64,000 nt of DNA, from NCBI RefSeq assembly GCF_000613345.1, contig NZ_BAIS01000002.1:1-64000 (forward strand). Direction: 5' to 3'. How positions within the stretch are numbered: position 1 is the stretch's first letter; the number at the start of each line of letters is the position of its first letter. Below the pieces are notes generated by a model. That model did no database searches. It saw only the letters and a program-made list of their open reading frames with translations, and was not told where the DNA came from. The DNA comes from Prevotella disiens JCM 6334 = ATCC 29426 (GTDB lineage: Bacteria; Bacteroidota; Bacteroidia; Bacteroidales; Bacteroidaceae). Shown piece after piece: positions 17,560-27,813 of this stretch. The position numbers and the translations under genes are program-made.

Positions 17560-18672
17560 ATGCCCGAAAAAAATAGTATATTAGAAAAGCTTGACGGATT
17601 AGAAGCACGCTTTTTAGAAGTTTCGACATTAATAACAGACCCTGATGTTATCAGCGACCAACAACGATACGTCAAACTAACCAAGGAGTATAAAGACCTT
17701 GGCGACATTATGGATGCGCGTAAGCGATACATTAAGTGTTTGACAACAATCAGCGAAGCAAAAGATATTCTCACCAATGAAACCGACCAAGAAATGAAGG
17801 AAATGGCTCGATTGGAGTTGAGTGAAAACGAAGAATTGTTGCCAAATCTTGAAGAAGAAATAAAACTTTTGCTTGTTCCGAAAGACCCTGAAGATGATAA
17901 GAATGTGCAAATGGAAATTCGTGCAGGTGCAGGTGGCGATGAAGCTGCCTTATTTGCAGGCGACATCTTTAATATGTATAAGCGCTATTGTGATAAAAAA
18001 GGTTGGAACCTTTCTATTACATCAGTTTCAGAAGGTACTGTTGGCGGTTTCAAAGAAATCGATTTTGCAGTTGCTGGTACTGGTGTTTATGGAATTTTAA
18101 AATATGAATCAGGCGTTCACCGTGTGCAACGTGTACCTTCAACCGACACGCAAGGACGTATGCAAACCTCAGCAGCCACCGTAGCTGTACTCCCTGAAGC
18201 CGATAAGTTTGAAGTAAATATCAATGAAGGCGACATCAAATGGGATACATTCCGTTCAAGTGGTGCTGGTGGTCAGAACGTAAATAAAGTAGAATCAGGC
18301 GTTCGCTTGCGTTATCCGTGGAAAAACCCAAACACTGGAGAGGTTGAAGAGATTCTCATTGAATGTACAGAAACTCGCGACCAACCTAAGAATAAGGAGC
18401 GTGCCTTGTCACGTTTGCGCACATTTATATATGACCGTGAACATCAAAAATATGTAAACGACATTGCAAGCAGACGTAAAAGTCTTGTTTCAACAGGCGA
18501 CCGTTCGGCAAAAATTCGTACCTACAATTATCCACAAGGACGTGTAACAGACCATAGAATAGGTTTTACCACACACGATTTACCAGGATTTATGAATGGT
18601 GATATTCAAGATATGATAGATGCACTTACTGTTGCAGAAAATGCAGAAAAGTTGAAAGAAAACGAATTGTAA
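17560..18672 (+). CDS. prfA: Peptide chain release factor 1
   Basis: Recognises UAA and UAG stop codons and triggers peptide release. 370 residues. The catalytic GGQ motif is in SSGAGGQNVNKVES. The N-terminal helical domain is followed by the typical EIRAGAGGDEAALFAGD segment, and a C-terminal TRDQPKN-like segment is present. It follows purM after 63 bp. The spacer after it carries a 22-bp repeat array. Confidence 0.97.
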   Translation: MPEKNSILEKLDGLEARFLEVSTLITDPDVISDQQRYVKLTKEYKDLGDIMDARKRYIKCLTTISEAKDILTNETDQEMKEMARLELSENEELLPNLEEEIKLLLVPKDPEDDKNVQMEIRAGAGGDEAALFAGDIFNMYKRYCDKKGWNLSITSVSEGTVGGFKEIDFAVAGTGVYGILKYESGVHRVQRVPSTDTQGRMQTSAATVAVLPEADKFEVNINEGDIKWDTFRSSGAGGQNVNKVESGVRLRYPWKNPNTGEVEEILIECTETRDQPKNKERALSRLRTFIYDREHQKYVNDIASRRKSLVSTGDRSAKIRTYNYPQGRVTDHRIGFTTHDLPGFMNGDIQDMIDALTVAENAEKLKENEL

Positions 18673-18772
18673 GTCTAAAAATATAAAATAATTCAAATTT
18701 CAAAAGTTTATAGACTAAGAAAAAAACGATTGCTACTTGAAAATAATCAATTAAGGTTAAGTAGAAATTTTT

Positions 18773-18831
18773 AAAAGAGCCTGTTTTGGACTTCAAAACA
18801 GGTACTTTTGAAGCTTAAAACAGATGCTTTA
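18773..18831 (+). repeat. 22-bp repeat array, locus B, with hairpin
   Basis: AAAAGAGCCTGTTTT (18773-18787) is an inverted core. It is followed by two direct 22-bp units at 18788-18809 and 18810-18831. The inverted core pairs with 18795-18809 in 13 of 15 positions across a 7-nt loop (GGACTTC), the same design as locus D. It lies in the 292-bp spacer between prfA and pyrF. I see no gene in that spacer. Confidence 0.8.
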
Positions 18832-18964
18832 AGAGGTTTACTTATAATACATTGACTTTCAAGAAGGTATAATTAGCTTAAAAATCCCTTTAAGTTTAAG
18901 CTTGAGAAGTAAAATTTAGGATATAACTTAGAAACTTGCAAAACAAAATAATACTGATACTGAA

Positions 18965-19786
18965 ATGGATAGAAAACAATTAGTAGAACAAATCTTTACA
19001 AAGAAAACTTTTCTTTGCGTTGGTCTTGATACCGACTTAAATAAAGTTCCACATTTTTTATTGAAGGAAGAAGACCCTATTTACGCTTTCAATAAAGCTA
19101 TAATTGATGCAACTGCTCCTTACTGCGTAGCTTACAAACCTAATTTGGCTTTCTATGAGTGCTATGGCTTAAAAGGTATGCAAGCATTTGTGAAAACTAT
19201 TGATTATTTAAAGAAGAACTATCCAAACCATTTCATTGTTGCAGATGCAAAACGAGGCGATATTGGCAATACTTCAAAAATGTATGCGCAGACTTTCTTT
19301 GAAGAATACAATGTTGATTCATTGACGATTGCACCCTACATGGGCGAAGATTCAGTAAAACCATTTTTAGAATATAAAGGCAAATGGACTATTTTATTGG
19401 CATTGACCAGCAATAAAGGAAGTCAAGATTTCCAATTATTTGAAGATAAAAATGGATTAAGACTTTTTGAACGTGTACTTACAAAATCACAAGAATGGGG
19501 CAATCCAAACAACTTGATGTATGTTGTAGGTGCAACCCAAGGAAGTTTATTTGCTGATATTCGCAAATTAGCGCCAGAGAGTTTCCTATTAGTACCAGGT
19601 GTTGGTGCACAAGGTGGTAGCTTACAAGAAGTATGTAAATACGGTATTACTAAGGATTGCGGTTTATTAGTCAATTCTTCACGCGGTATTCTTTATGCAA
19701 GTAGTGAAGAAAATTATACAGAAGTTGCCGCTCAAAAAGCCAAAGCCTTGCAAGAAGAAATGGCTATTGAATTAGCAAAACTTTAA
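18965..19786 (+). CDS. pyrF: Orotidine 5'-phosphate decarboxylase
   Basis: Final step of UMP synthesis. At 273 residues with the [12 protein letters not shown] signature it belongs to the longer type 2 PyrF group. The lysine and aspartates of this motif form the catalytic network. [14 protein letters not shown] at the N-terminus and the GVGAQGG and LVNSSRGI phosphate-binding segments agree. It precedes the HD hydrolase gene by 23 bp. Confidence 0.96.
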   Translation: MDRKQLVEQIFTKKTFLCVGLDTDLNKVPHFLLKEEDPIYAFNKAIIDATAPYCVAYKPNLAFYECYGLKGMQAFVKTIDYLKKNYPNHFIVADAKRGDIGNTSKMYAQTFFEEYNVDSLTIAPYMGEDSVKPFLEYKGKWTILLALTSNKGSQDFQLFEDKNGLRLFERVLTKSQEWGNPNNLMYVVGATQGSLFADIRKLAPESFLLVPGVGAQGGSLQEVCKYGITKDCGLLVNSSRGILYASSEENYTEVAAQKAKALQEEMAIELAKL

Positions 19787-19809
19787 AACTAAAATTATAG
19801 GAACGGATA

Positions 19810-21030
19810 ATGAGCGAAAGCAAGATTATTAGCGACCCAGTTTTTGGATTTATTAGAATCCCATCAGGACTTCTAATGAACATTATTCGCCATCCCTATA
19901 TGCAACGTCTTACCCGAATCAAGCAGTTAGGGCTAACAACAGTTGTTTATCCAGGCGCACAACATACAAGGTTTCAACACTCATTAGGTGCATTCCACTT
20001 AATGAGTGAGGCAACATTGTCCCTACAACAGAAAGGAGTCTTTATCTTTGATAGTGAAGCTGAGGCTGTACAAGCTGCCATTTTGATGCACGATATTGGG
20101 CATGGTCCTTTCTCGCATGTTTTAGAAAACACTTTATTTAAAGGCATTTCCCATGAAGAAATCTCCTTAATGGTGATGAATGCCATGAATAAAGAAATGA
20201 ATGGCGAACTTAATCTTGCCATTAAAATCTTTAAAGGCGAATATTCCAAGCAATTTCTTCACCAACTTATTAGTAGTCAGTTAGATATGGATAGGTTGGA
20301 TTATCTGCGACGAGATAGCTTCTTTACAGGAGTAACGGAAGGAAATATAGGGTCTGCACGCATCATAAAAATGCTGAATGTCGTTGATGATGAATTAGTC
20401 GTTGATGCTAAAGGAATTTATTCCATAGAGAATTTTCTAACTTCTCGCCGTTTAATGTATTGGCAAGTATATTTGCACAAAGCAACCGTTGGATACGAAA
20501 AGCTACTGATTAATCTGCTAAAACGAGCAAAAGCACTCATAAAGCAGGGACAAAAGCTATTTGCTTCAGAACCATTGGCTTATTTTCTCGAAAATGATGT
20601 TGATGCAAACTACTTTTATTCACGACCAGAATGCTTAGCACATTATCTAAATTTAGACGATAGCGACTTGTGGAGTGCCATAAAAGTATGGAAAAATCAT
20701 GAAGATAAAATATTATCCCTACTTGCTGATGATTTCATCAATCGGAAATTATTTAAAGTAGAAATACATGAAACTCCCATATCAAGCGAAAATATTCAAG
20801 CATGCAAAGATAAAATATGTAAGGCATTACAAATTTCAGAAGATGAATGTAACTACTTGATAAGCATTGATACCGTTCAAAAAGACATGTACGATATCCA
20901 TGAAGACCATATCAGTATTTTATCAAAAGACGGCACAATGAAAGATATTACAGAAGCGTCAGAAATATTGAACGTGGAATTATTATCTAAAAAAATTTGT
21001 AAATATTACTTTTGTTATCATCGTATCTAA
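19810..21030 (+). CDS. HD-domain phosphohydrolase
   Basis: A 406-residue HD-superfamily metal-dependent phosphohydrolase of the type related to dNTP triphosphohydrolases. Metal ligands are visible in TRFQHSLGA (H57) and MHDIGHGPFSH (H94, D95, H98), and SSQLDMDRLDYLRRDS carries a further aspartate motif. The C-terminal 120 residues are less conserved. The substrate is unknown. A nucleotide role fits the adjacent pyrF gene but is only suggested by context. Confidence 0.88.
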   Translation: MSESKIISDPVFGFIRIPSGLLMNIIRHPYMQRLTRIKQLGLTTVVYPGAQHTRFQHSLGAFHLMSEATLSLQQKGVFIFDSEAEAVQAAILMHDIGHGPFSHVLENTLFKGISHEEISLMVMNAMNKEMNGELNLAIKIFKGEYSKQFLHQLISSQLDMDRLDYLRRDSFFTGVTEGNIGSARIIKMLNVVDDELVVDAKGIYSIENFLTSRRLMYWQVYLHKATVGYEKLLINLLKRAKALIKQGQKLFASEPLAYFLENDVDANYFYSRPECLAHYLNLDDSDLWSAIKVWKNHEDKILSLLADDFINRKLFKVEIHETPISSENIQACKDKICKALQISEDECNYLISIDTVQKDMYDIHEDHISILSKDGTMKDITEASEILNVELLSKKICKYYFCYHRI

Positions 21031-21041
21031 TAAAAGTTTCT

Positions 21042-21049
21042 TATCTTTG
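21042..21049 (+). promoter_or_regulatory. -7 element before lpxD
   Basis: TATCTTTG matches the -7 consensus, 31 bp before the lpxD ATG. No TTTG lies at the usual distance, so the promoter may be weak or need an activator. It would serve lpxD-lpxC/fabZ-lpxA-miaA. Confidence 0.5.
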
Positions 21050-21079
21050 CAAAAATAAGCAATAACAATCTTATACAGA

Positions 21080-22120
21080 ATGGAATTTAGCGCAAAACAA
21101 ATAGCAGAATTTATCCAAGGATACGTAGAAGGAGATGAAACTGTCACTATCAATACATTTGCAAAGATAGAAGAAGGAATCCCTGGTGCAATCACTTTCT
21201 TGGCTAATCCAAAATACACACAATATATTTACGAAACAAAATGTTCAATCGTTCTCGTAGATGAAAGCATAACAATAGATAAGCCAATAAAAACGACTAT
21301 TATTCGTGTGCAAAATGCTCGCGATTGTGTAGCAAAATTACTTCAACTTTATGAAAGCATGAAGCCTAAAAAGCAAGGCATTGATGCGTTGGCATTTATT
21401 TCTCCAAAAGCAAAAATTGGCGAAAACGTTTATATTGGAGCGTTTGCATATATCGGTGATGGTGTTGAAATTGGCAATGGAAGTATGATTTATCCGCATG
21501 CTACCATTATGGATAACACTATTTTAGGTGAAAATTGCATCATTTATCCAAATGTTAGCATTTACCATGATTGTAAAATTGGCAATAATGTCGTTTGCCA
21601 TTCTGGTAGTATTATTGGTGCTGACGGCTTTGGTTTTGCACCAAATCCTAAAACAAATAGTTATGATAAAATACCACAAATAGGCATTGTTACAATCGAA
21701 GACAATGTTGAAATTGGCGCAAATACATGTATTGACCGTTCAACAATGGGTAGCACCTATCTCAGAAAAGGTGTAAAACTCGATAATTTGGTACAAATTG
21801 CTCATAATACGGATATTGGCGAAAACACAGTAATGAGTGCGCAAGTGGGCATCGCAGGCTCAACAAAGGTTGGCGAATGGTGCATGTTTGGCGGACAAGT
21901 AGGAATTTCAGGACACTTAAAGGTAGGAAACAAAGTGTTCCTTGGCGCGCAATCAGGTGTCTTAAGCAATCTTAAAGATAACCAATCGCTTATGGGAAGT
22001 CCTGCAATTGAACCAAGAAAATACTTCAAATCAGAAGTTATTTTTCAACGTTTACCAGAGATGTACAAGAAATTAGACCTTTTAGAAAAGGAAATTGAAG
22101 AATTGAAAAAGAATAAATAA
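21080..22120 (+). CDS. lpxD: UDP-3-O-acylglucosamine N-acyltransferase
   Basis: Adds the second acyl chain in lipid A synthesis. 346 residues. An N-terminal uridine-binding domain (to about 95) is followed by many hexapeptide repeats ([19 protein letters not shown]) forming a left-handed beta helix, with the expected catalytic histidine region [11 protein letters not shown] and GIAGST. A short C-terminal helix closes the chain. The next gene starts 5 bp later, making one operon for early lipid A synthesis. Confidence 0.96.
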   Translation: MEFSAKQIAEFIQGYVEGDETVTINTFAKIEEGIPGAITFLANPKYTQYIYETKCSIVLVDESITIDKPIKTTIIRVQNARDCVAKLLQLYESMKPKKQGIDALAFISPKAKIGENVYIGAFAYIGDGVEIGNGSMIYPHATIMDNTILGENCIIYPNVSIYHDCKIGNNVVCHSGSIIGADGFGFAPNPKTNSYDKIPQIGIVTIEDNVEIGANTCIDRSTMGSTYLRKGVKLDNLVQIAHNTDIGENTVMSAQVGIAGSTKVGEWCMFGGQVGISGHLKVGNKVFLGAQSGVLSNLKDNQSLMGSPAIEPRKYFKSEVIFQRLPEMYKKLDLLEKEIEELKKNK

Positions 22121-22125
22121 ACGAT

Positions 22126-23513
22126 ATGGAAACAACAAAACAGAAAACATTGAAGGGAAGTTTTTCCCTCTTTGGAAAAGGCTTACACACAGGTTTAAGT
22201 CTTACTGTTACTTTCAATCCTGCTCCAGATAATTTTGGTTATAAAATACAAAGAATAGATTTAGATGGACAACCCATTATTGATGCTATTGCTGAAAATG
22301 TTATTGATACCCAGCGAGGTACAGTAATTGCAAAAGGAGAAGCCCGTGTAAGTACAATAGAACACGGTATGGCAGCTCTTTATGCAATGGGAATAGATAA
22401 TTGTCTGATTCAAATTAATGGTCCTGAATTTCCTATTCTTGATGGCTCAGCAACAATGTATGTCGAAAAAATTAAGGAAATCGGCATTGTTGACCAAGTT
22501 ACACCAAAAGATTATTACATTATTCGCAAAAAAATGGAGTATAGAGATGCGAATGGAAGTGTAATAACAATTCTTCCAGATGAGCAATTCTCTATCACTG
22601 CGATGTGTTCTTTCGAATCAAAATTCATTAGTAGCCAGTTTGCTACTTTAGATAATATTGACAAATTTGCCAATGATATTGCGCCTGCAAGAACATTCGT
22701 ATTTGTTCGCGATATTATGCCATTATTGCAAGCTAACCTCATTAAAGGGGGCGACCTTGATAATGCTATAGTAATCTATGAAAAACAGGTAGACCAATCT
22801 ACTCTTGACCAATTAGCCGACTTGTTAAAAGTGCCTCATATGGATGCAAATTCTGTTGGTTACATACAAAATAAACCTTTGATTTGGGACAATGAATGTA
22901 CAAGACACAAACTGCTTGACATCATTGGCGATATGGCATTAATAGGAAAGCCACTTAAAGGTCGCATTGTTGCTACTCGACCAGGTCATACTGTAAATAA
23001 CAAGTTTGCACGAATGATTCGCAAAGATATTCGTAAGCATGAGATACAAGCTCCGATATATGACCCAAATGACGAGCCAATCATGGATAATATCAGAATT
23101 CGTGAACTTCTTCCTCATCGCTATCCAATGCAATTGTTGATAAAGTTATTGCAATGGGTGCAACAATGATTGTTGGTGTTAAAAATATCACTGCAAACGA
23201 ACCATTTTTCCAAGGTCATTTCCCTCAGGAACCAGTAATGCCAGGTGTATTACAAATTGAAGCATTAGCACAATGCGGTGGTTTATTGGTGCTTTCGCAA
23301 GTTGAAGAACCTGAAAAATGGTCAACTTATTTCTTGAAAATTGATAATGTAAAGTTCAGACAGAAAGTTGTTCCTGGCGATACATTGCTGTTCCAAGTAG
23401 AACTATTAAGTCCGTTGCGCCATGGTATCAGTTCCATGAAAGGATATATGTTCGTTGGCGACCAAGTTGTTGCTGAAGCAACATTTACAGCGCAAATAGT
23501 GAAAAACAAATAA
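22126..23513 (+). CDS. lpxC/fabZ: LpxC-FabZ bifunctional enzyme, frameshifted in this sequence
   Basis: The N-terminal half is UDP-3-O-acyl-GlcNAc deacetylase (zinc ligand H80 in TIEHGMAALYA, ILDGSA, later HKLLDIIGD). The C-terminal half is a 3-hydroxyacyl-ACP dehydratase (GHFPQEPVMPGVLQIEALAQ). This fusion is the usual arrangement in Bacteroidetes. The frame breaks at about 23134-23137 (CAATTGTTGAT), where a second G would restore MQLVDKVIAMGATMIV. The restored product has 462 residues. A one-base sequence error is likely, since both halves are intact and normally essential. Confidence 0.93.
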
Positions 23514-23520
23514 CAAAGAT

Positions 23521-24291
23521 ATGAACACGATAAGTCCATTAGCTTTTGTACATCAAAACGCAAAGATAGGAGAAAACAATATTATTGGTCCTTTTTGCTA
23601 TATTGACGAAAACACTATAATAGGCGATAATAATAAACTTTTAAATAGCGTAACCATTCATACGGGGGCAAGAATTGGTAATGGAAACGAATTTTTCCCT
23701 GGCGCAAGTATCTCTACTAAGCCACAAGATTTAAAATTCAGAGGCGAAGTAACTACATGTGAAATTGGTGATAATAATTCTATCAGAGAAAATGTAACTA
23801 TTTCTCGTGGTACAGCTTCTAAAGGGACAACTATTGTAGGTGATAATAACCTATTAATGGAGAACATGCATATTGCCCACGATTGTATTATTGGCTCAAA
23901 TACTATCATTGGCAACTCGACAAAGTTGGCTGGTGAGGTTGTGGTTGAAGATTTTGCAATCATTTCTGCCGCTGTTCTTTGCCACCAATTTTGTAGTATC
24001 GGTTGCAATGTTATGATTCAAGGCGGAAGTCGTTTCTCGCAAGATATTCCACCTTACATTATTGCAGGCAGAGACCCTATTCGTTATTGTGGAATTAATA
24101 TTATCGGCTTACGCAGAAAGGGATTCACCAATGAACAAATCGACCAAATTCATAATGCTTATCGTTTGATGTATGGCGAAGGAACACGCGAAGAAAATAT
24201 TCAAAAAATCAAAGATACTTTGCCAATGACAAAGGAAATTCAGCATATTATAGAATTTGTGCAAGCATCACAAAGAGGTATTATCAAGTAA
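23521..24291 (+). CDS. lpxA: UDP-GlcNAc acyltransferase
   Basis: First enzyme of lipid A synthesis. 256 residues. Hexapeptide-repeat beta helix throughout the first two thirds, with the catalytic-histidine segment MHIAHDCIIGSN and the RGTASKGTTIVGDNN loop. The C-terminal helical part begins at NIIGLRRKGFTNEQ. It is 7 bp after the fabZ half and 3 bp before miaA. Confidence 0.97.
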   Translation: MNTISPLAFVHQNAKIGENNIIGPFCYIDENTIIGDNNKLLNSVTIHTGARIGNGNEFFPGASISTKPQDLKFRGEVTTCEIGDNNSIRENVTISRGTASKGTTIVGDNNLLMENMHIAHDCIIGSNTIIGNSTKLAGEVVVEDFAIISAAVLCHQFCSIGCNVMIQGGSRFSQDIPPYIIAGRDPIRYCGINIIGLRRKGFTNEQIDQIHNAYRLMYGEGTREENIQKIKDTLPMTKEIQHIIEFVQASQRGIIK

Positions 24292-24294
24292 TTT

Positions 24295-25200
24295 TTGCAG
24301 TTGAAAAAGCAAAATCTAATTGTATTGACAGGTCCCACAGGTGTTGGTAAAACAGCTTTGACGCTCGAAATAGCTCAGCATTATAACATTCCAATTATCA
24401 ATGCTGATTCAAGACAGATATACAAAGAGTTACCCATAGGTACAGCTGCTCCCTCTAAGGAGCAGCTTGCGTGTGTAAAACACTTTTTTGTGGCTTGCAA
24501 AAGTATTGATGAATACTATTCTGCAAGCATTTTTGAGCAAGAAGTGTTAGAACTTCTAAATGCAAATTCTAATTCAAATTTTATACTTTCCGGTGGTTCG
24601 ATGATGTATATTGATGCCGTTTGCAATGGTATTGATGATATTCCTACTATCAAAGATGAAATTAGAAAAGAGTTAATGCAACGTCTTGATGCTGAAGGAC
24701 TGCCTACCCTATGCAATGAACTAAAGAAACTTGACCCAAAACATTGGGAAATAGTGGATAAACAAAACCCTCGTCGTGTCCTTCATGCCTTAGAAGTATG
24801 TATTCAAACAGGGAGAACCTACACTTCTTTTCGGTCAAATACTAAACAAGACCGCCCTTTTAATATTATAAAAATTGCATTAAACCGTGAGCGTGAGGAA
24901 TTGTATGAAAGAATAAATGCTCGCACCCACGTTATGATTGCTGATGGAATGATTGAAGAAGCATTGAAAGTGTATGATAAACGAGACTTGAATGCACTGA
25001 ATACCGTTGGTTACAAAGAACTTTTTGAATATCTGGAAGGTCTGGTAACCTTAGACGAAGCAATCTTTAAGATACAAAGTAATACAAGAAAATATGCCCG
25101 AAAGCAACTAACTTGGTTTAAACGTGATAAAGATGTCAGTTGGTTTCACCCCAATGAAACTAAAGATATATTAAATTACATAGATACTTACCTCGTTTAA
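24295..25200 (+). CDS. miaA: tRNA dimethylallyltransferase
   Basis: Transfers a dimethylallyl group to A37 of tRNAs reading U-initial codons. 301 residues from a TTG start at 24295; a second TTG at 24301 is possible. The P-loop TGPTGVGKT is followed by NADSRQIYKELPIGTAAPS. ALNTVGYKELFEYL and the TRKYARKQLTWFKRD tRNA-binding helix are diagnostic. It is the last gene of the lpx operon, and a promoter-like element for the next gene follows within 20 bp. Confidence 0.94.
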   Translation: MQLKKQNLIVLTGPTGVGKTALTLEIAQHYNIPIINADSRQIYKELPIGTAAPSKEQLACVKHFFVACKSIDEYYSASIFEQEVLELLNANSNSNFILSGGSMMYIDAVCNGIDDIPTIKDEIRKELMQRLDAEGLPTLCNELKKLDPKHWEIVDKQNPRRVLHALEVCIQTGRTYTSFRSNTKQDRPFNIIKIALNREREELYERINARTHVMIADGMIEEALKVYDKRDLNALNTVGYKELFEYLEGLVTLDEAIFKIQSNTRKYARKQLTWFKRDKDVSWFHPNETKDILNYIDTYLV

Positions 25201-25211
25201 AAACATTTTGG

Positions 25212-25219
25212 TATTTTTG
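25212..25219 (+). promoter_or_regulatory. -7 element before the penicillin-binding protein gene
   Basis: TATTTTTG matches the -7 consensus 47 bp before the ATG. No clear -33 TTTG is seen. Confidence 0.45.
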
Positions 25220-25266
25220 CAGTCTAATTAAAAAACGAACAGTCTATTTAATAAAGAAATTTCTGA

Positions 25267-27813
25267 ATGAAAAGTATAATAAAATTTTTTAAAAGAATTA
25301 TCAATGGAATAGCTAATTTCTTTCCTTGGTATATCAAACTTTATAAAGGGCGTACATGGTACACAAAAATGGCATTGGGTATCGTGTCTTTCTTTGTATC
25401 CATATTTATCTTTTTTGGTTTAGTTGATATGAATTTCCTTTGGTTGTTTGGTAAATCTCCAGGCTTTGCTGAAATCAAGACTCCTCCAACCTATGCTGCA
25501 TCTGAAATTTACAGTGCCGATTCTGTTTTAATTGGAAAATATTATAAGGAAAATCGTATCCCTGTTAAGTATGAAGAAGTTAATCCAACTTTTTGGAAGG
25601 CATTAATCAGTACTGAAGACGAACGTTTTTATAGTCATCATGGTGTTGATTTTATGGGTATTGGTGGTGCTATCAAGGACGCTGTAACGAAAGATGGCGC
25701 TCGTGGCGCATCTACTTTGACCCAGCAACTTGCCAAAAATATGTTCCGTATTCGTAATAAAGAATATTCAGGATTGTTAGGACATATTCCTGGACTTAAA
25801 ATGCTGATTGTAAAGGCAAAAGAATGGATTATGGCATACAAAATAGAACTAATATATTCGAAAGACGAAATCCTTACAATGTATGCTAATACCGTTGATT
25901 TTGGAAATAATGCCTACGGAATAAAAACGGCTGCAAAGGCATATTTTAATACAACGCCAAGCCATTTAACAACTGAACAAATCGCAACTTTAGTCGGTAT
26001 GTTAAAAGCTACCACTTATTACAATCCAATTTTAAATCCAAGCAATTCGATAGGTCGTCGTAATACGGTGCTTTACAACATGGTAACCCATGGCTATTTG
26101 ACTCAAGCAGATTACGATAAATATTCAAAGAAGCCAATGAAACTTGATGTTCATTTGGAAGAAAACTATGACGGACAAGCTCAATATTTCCGCGAATATG
26201 TTGCTGACTATTTGAAAGATTGGACTAAAGACAACGATTACGATTTATATAGTAGTGGTTTAAAAATATACACTACCATTGATACGCGCATGCAAAAATA
26301 TGCAGAAGAAGCTGCAAAAAAACAAATGCGTAGAATACAACAAGAGTTTGACAGACACTGGAGCGGACAAGACCCTTGGCGCAACGAAGATGGCAACTTA
26401 GTTCCTGGCTTCATTGAAGGTATTGCCGAACGCCAACCATTCTATAAAAAACTGGTTCAAAAATATCCTAATCAACCCGATAGTGTGCTTTATTATCTGA
26501 ACAAGCCACACAAAGTAAGGTTATTTGATTACGACAAGGGATACATTGAAAAGGAAATATCCTCAATGGATTCTATCCGTTATATGGTGAAATTTATGCA
26601 CTGTTCAATGGTGGCTATGGAACCACAGACGGGTGCAGTAAAGGCTTGGGTTGGCGATATTGACTTTAAAACATGGAAATACGATAAAGCTGTTGCCGAA
26701 CGCCAACCAGGTTCAACCTTTAAACTTTTCGTTTATGCTGAAGCTATGAACCAAGGTTTAGCCCCTTGCGATAAACGACGTGACGAATATATTAGCATGC
26801 AAGTCCCCGATAAGAAAACAGGAATTGTGAAAACATGGACACCACGCAATGCAAATGGTTCTTATTCAGGCGATTCGATTACCTTAAAAGCTGGCTTTGC
26901 TCGAAGTGTTAATACTATTGCAGTTCGTTTAGGACAAGAAATGGGCATCAAAAATATCATTCGCACTGCCCAAGATATGGGTATAAAGAGTCCACTTGAG
27001 GACGAACCTTCATTGGCTTTAGGTTCAAGTGATGTAAACTTGCTTGAAATGGTAAATGCTTATTGTACTGTTGCCAATGATGGTGAACAAATTGACCCTG
27101 TAGTGGTTACAAAGATTCTTGATTCGAAAGGTAATGAAGTATATGTTGCACCACATGACGGCAAGCAAGCATTGAATTATCAAAGTGCGTTCTTCATGCA
27201 AGAATTGCTCAAAGGTGGTGTTACAGAACCAAGTGGAACCAGCCGTGCTTTAGGACAATATATCTTTGATGATACGGATTGGGGAGGAAAGACGGGGACT
27301 TCAAACAATCACTCTGATGCATGGTTTATGGCAGTAAGTCCTAAACTTGTTGTTGGTGCTTGGGTTGGTGGTGAATATCGTAGTATTCACTTCCGAACTG
27401 GAGCGTTAGGGCAAGGGTCTAAGACAGCTTTACCTATCTGTGGTAGCTTTATTTATGATTTGATGCGCGATAGGGCTTTTCAAAAGTATCATGCTAAATG
27501 GCTTCCAAACGCGGATAAAGATATTGACCCTATCATGTACAATTGCCAGTCAACTGTTCAACGCACTTACAAGGCAGATACAATTCACTATGATAGCAAT
27601 GCCGAGGACAATCAACGCAACAATGATGAAAACGAAGGTGTTGAGAATATTAAATTAGATGAAAATGGTATGCCTATTCCTACCGAAGAAGATGGAAAAG
27701 AAGGGGAAAAGCAAGATAAACATAAGCAACAAAAACAACCTTCTAATAATCATAATGAGGCATTGCCACGTGTAAACAAGCCAAAAGTTCAGCCTATTGA
27801 AATTAACTTATAA
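25267..27813 (+). CDS. mrcA: Class A penicillin-binding protein (PBP1A type)
   Basis: Bifunctional cell-wall polymerase, 848 residues, anchored by one membrane helix (about 37-60). The glycosyltransferase domain has EDERFYSHHG from E117. The transpeptidase domain has the serine motif RQPGSTFK with S483, and KTG at 675-677 in GGKTGTSNNHSDAWF. After about residue 775 comes a hydrophilic tail rich in Asn, Glu, Lys and Gln, with no domain I recognise. The stop overlaps the next start by one base. Confidence 0.94.
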   Translation: MKSIIKFFKRIINGIANFFPWYIKLYKGRTWYTKMALGIVSFFVSIFIFFGLVDMNFLWLFGKSPGFAEIKTPPTYAASEIYSADSVLIGKYYKENRIPVKYEEVNPTFWKALISTEDERFYSHHGVDFMGIGGAIKDAVTKDGARGASTLTQQLAKNMFRIRNKEYSGLLGHIPGLKMLIVKAKEWIMAYKIELIYSKDEILTMYANTVDFGNNAYGIKTAAKAYFNTTPSHLTTEQIATLVGMLKATTYYNPILNPSNSIGRRNTVLYNMVTHGYLTQADYDKYSKKPMKLDVHLEENYDGQAQYFREYVADYLKDWTKDNDYDLYSSGLKIYTTIDTRMQKYAEEAAKKQMRRIQQEFDRHWSGQDPWRNEDGNLVPGFIEGIAERQPFYKKLVQKYPNQPDSVLYYLNKPHKVRLFDYDKGYIEKEISSMDSIRYMVKFMHCSMVAMEPQTGAVKAWVGDIDFKTWKYDKAVAERQPGSTFKLFVYAEAMNQGLAPCDKRRDEYISMQVPDKKTGIVKTWTPRNANGSYSGDSITLKAGFARSVNTIAVRLGQEMGIKNIIRTAQDMGIKSPLEDEPSLALGSSDVNLLEMVNAYCTVANDGEQIDPVVVTKILDSKGNEVYVAPHDGKQALNYQSAFFMQELLKGGVTEPSGTSRALGQYIFDDTDWGGKTGTSNNHSDAWFMAVSPKLVVGAWVGGEYRSIHFRTGALGQGSKTALPICGSFIYDLMRDRAFQKYHAKWLPNADKDIDPIMYNCQSTVQRTYKADTIHYDSNAEDNQRNNDENEGVENIKLDENGMPIPTEEDGKEGEKQDKHKQQKQPSNNHNEALPRVNKPKVQPIEINL

